Positions 5,810-6,495 of a DNA stretch of 6,495 nucleotides are shown piece after piece; position 1 is the stretch's first letter; each line of letters begins with the position of its first letter. The stretch lies in assembly GCA_016208545.1 (NCBI GenBank), contig JACQXU010000040.1:1-6495 (forward strand), written 5' to 3'. This DNA comes from Candidatus Uhrbacteria bacterium (GTDB lineage: Bacteria; Patescibacteriota; Patescibacteriia; UBA9934; GWF2-40-263). The notes beneath the pieces were generated by a model. The model worked only from the letters and a program-made list of their open reading frames with translations, ran no database searches and was not told the DNA's origin. The translations under genes and the position numbers were made by a program.

Positions 5810-5845
5810 AGAACAAATAAAACAGAAAGAATCAACATCGGTCAG

Positions 5846-5872
5846 TGTATAAAAAATGCGATGATTTTGCAA
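5846..5872 (-). promoter_or_regulatory. Weak sigma70-like promoter candidate before valS
   Basis: On the minus strand TTGCAA (5867-5872) and TATACA (5846-5851) are 15 nt apart. Transcription would begin about 30 nt before the valS ATG at 5809. The spacing is short and the match modest, and AT-rich DNA gives such matches by chance. If real, it would give valS and argS their own promoter apart from the Cas2/PaaX-like gene and would favour the 5809 start. Confidence 0.2.
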
Positions 5873-5921
5873 ACACCACTTCATCGAATAACTAATATGC
5901 AAATTTTCCGTTCCGTACACA

Positions 5922-5957
5922 GTTTCATTTGGTATCCGGCCGGATTCTAAATGGAAC
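5922..5957. repeat. 36-bp dyad centred on ATCCGGCCGGAT, upstream of valS
   Basis: A perfect 12-bp palindrome, ATCCGGCCGGAT (5934-5945), extends on both sides with CATTT/AAATG and GTT/AAC arms about one centre. This makes an 18-pair stem with three imperfect positions on the coding-strand transcript. It begins 1 nt after the Cas2/PaaX-like stop and is not followed by a T run, so it is not a standard terminator. It could be an operator, an RNA processing hairpin or a small palindromic repeat. The rest of the 149-nt gap shows no other clear structure or gene. Confidence 0.6.
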
Positions 5958-5958
5958 A

Positions 5959-6495
5959 TTATTGCTCGGACAAATCAGAAGCAATTCTCCTTACTCGCTC
6001 ACGTTCTTTTTTTAGAAGACGCAACTTTTCCTTCTTCTTCTTCAATCTCCTATACACCTTTTTTGTGCTCGATATATTTTGTGTTGTCAGTGACAAACCT
6101 TGAATAACATGAACCCAAGACTTCATTTTTAATAAAGAGACAAGCGCTGAAAGTTCTTGAGCGATATCTCGCGATGTAAACCAAAGACTCTGATGAATCA
6201 TCTTAAAATTTGCGCGTTTCAATAGCGTGCGCAATACCAAACGCACACGACGCGACGCTTCTGGAATATCAAAACTAACGTAACAGAATTCTCCTTTTGA
6301 AAGATGAGACTTTTTTTCAATAATCAATTTTTTTAGCGCCTCTTCTACTCCATTGTCTAACAATTTAATAAATAGACGATCGCCTTCTTTCTTTGTCAAA
6401 ATATAATTCTTTTCTTCAAGTCTGCGAATTGCATTTTTTATCTGTTTGATCTCAAGAGATTTCTCTCCAACTTCTTTCCAACGCAACATCTCTTC
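5959..6495 (-). CDS. PaaX/Cas2-like winged-helix protein (5' partial)
   Basis: The visible part reads as a winged-helix region (about residues 1-60 counted from the ATG at 6489, with Lys-Asn-Ala-Ile-Arg-Arg-Leu-Glu-Glu-Lys as the likely recognition helix). A Cas2-type ferredoxin-like domain follows (about 66-135), starting Phe-Cys-Tyr-Val-Ser-Phe-Asp-Ile-Pro-Glu and including Leu-Trp-Phe-Thr. The tail is very basic (143-168, mostly Lys and Arg). PaaX, a repressor of phenylacetate degradation genes, has the same order of domains, and many Patescibacteria proteins of this type are labelled Cas2. No CRISPR array or other cas gene is present, so a DNA-binding regulator is more likely than spacer acquisition. 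The frame stays open through the right edge (two Glu codons before the ATG), and relatives have a longer N-terminus, so the true start probably lies outside. The stop TAA shares a base with an ATG of the valS frame. The target is unknown. Confidence 0.7.
   Translation of the reverse strand, partial: EEMLRWKEVGEKSLEIKQIKNAIRRLEEKNYILTKKEGDRLFIKLLDNGVEEALKKLIIEKKSHLSKGEFCYVSFDIPEASRRVRLVLRTLLKRANFKMIHQSLWFTSRDIAQELSALVSLLKMKSWVHVIQGLSLTTQNISSTKKVYRRLKKKKEKLRLLKKERERVRRIASDLSEQ

Noticed and set aside
5810..5958. T-box or other riboswitch before valS
   Set aside because: No T-box sequence, specifier stem or terminator/antiterminator pair is visible. The dyad there is a single stem without a T run.
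5959..6495. CRISPR-Cas system because of the Cas2-like fold
   Set aside because: There is no repeat-spacer array, cas1 or effector gene in the window, and the winged-helix plus Cas2-like order fits PaaX-type regulators better.

Overview
The window is AT-rich and carries one compact minus-strand gene run. In transcription order (right to left) it holds: a Cas2/PaaX-like winged-helix protein cut by the right edge, valyl-tRNA synthetase (valS), arginyl-tRNA synthetase (argS), a bactofilin, a diverged diacylglycerol-kinase-type protein, and tRNA-Val(UAC). At the left edge the last 37 codons of a plus-strand gene converge on the tRNA. The style suggests a small-genome uncultivated bacterium of the Candidate Phyla Radiation (Patescibacteria, Parcubacteria-like). 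The pointers are very tight gene packing, no recognisable Shine-Dalgarno before any start, a tRNA without encoded CCA, a Cas2-like protein with a winged-helix N-terminus and no CRISPR array, and a lipid-kinase-like protein with a Gly-Asn-Asp version of the GGDGT motif. This placement is inference from gene style, not from a search.

Layout: 1-116, tail of an unknown plus-strand gene; 122-195, tRNA-Val; 196-936, kinase-like protein; 946-1317, bactofilin; 1325-1345, hairpin at the argS stop; 1345-3048, argS; 3026-5809, valS, overlapping argS by 23 nt; 5810-5958, a 149-nt gap with a strong 36-nt dyad and a weak promoter candidate; 5959-6495, Cas2/PaaX-like protein. Two synthetases and a tRNA-Val on one strand give the run a translation theme. 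The bactofilin (cell shape or envelope scaffold) and the kinase-like protein point to the envelope.

The most interesting signal lies inside valS. An 84-bp palindromic repeat with perfect 12-bp terminal inverted repeats (3850-3933) sits in frame between the catalytic domain and the anticodon-binding domain, adding about 28 residues. I recognise its sequence style (TGTCATTGCGAG ... GAAGCAATCTC ... CTCGCAATGACA) as a dispersed bacterial palindromic repeat normally seen between genes. Three more repeat-like stretches lie in frame in other presumed loops of the same protein: a 38-nt dyad (4283-4320), a 14-bp tandem repeat (4447-4480) and a TCTTGC-rich tract (3653-3699). A further 36-nt dyad lies just outside the gene (5922-5957). 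Together they suggest that short palindromic and simple repeats have spread into an essential gene and survive as translated inserts, in the manner of Rickettsia palindromic elements. I saw nothing comparable in argS by eye. No complete transposase, CRISPR array, rRNA or classical riboswitch is visible.
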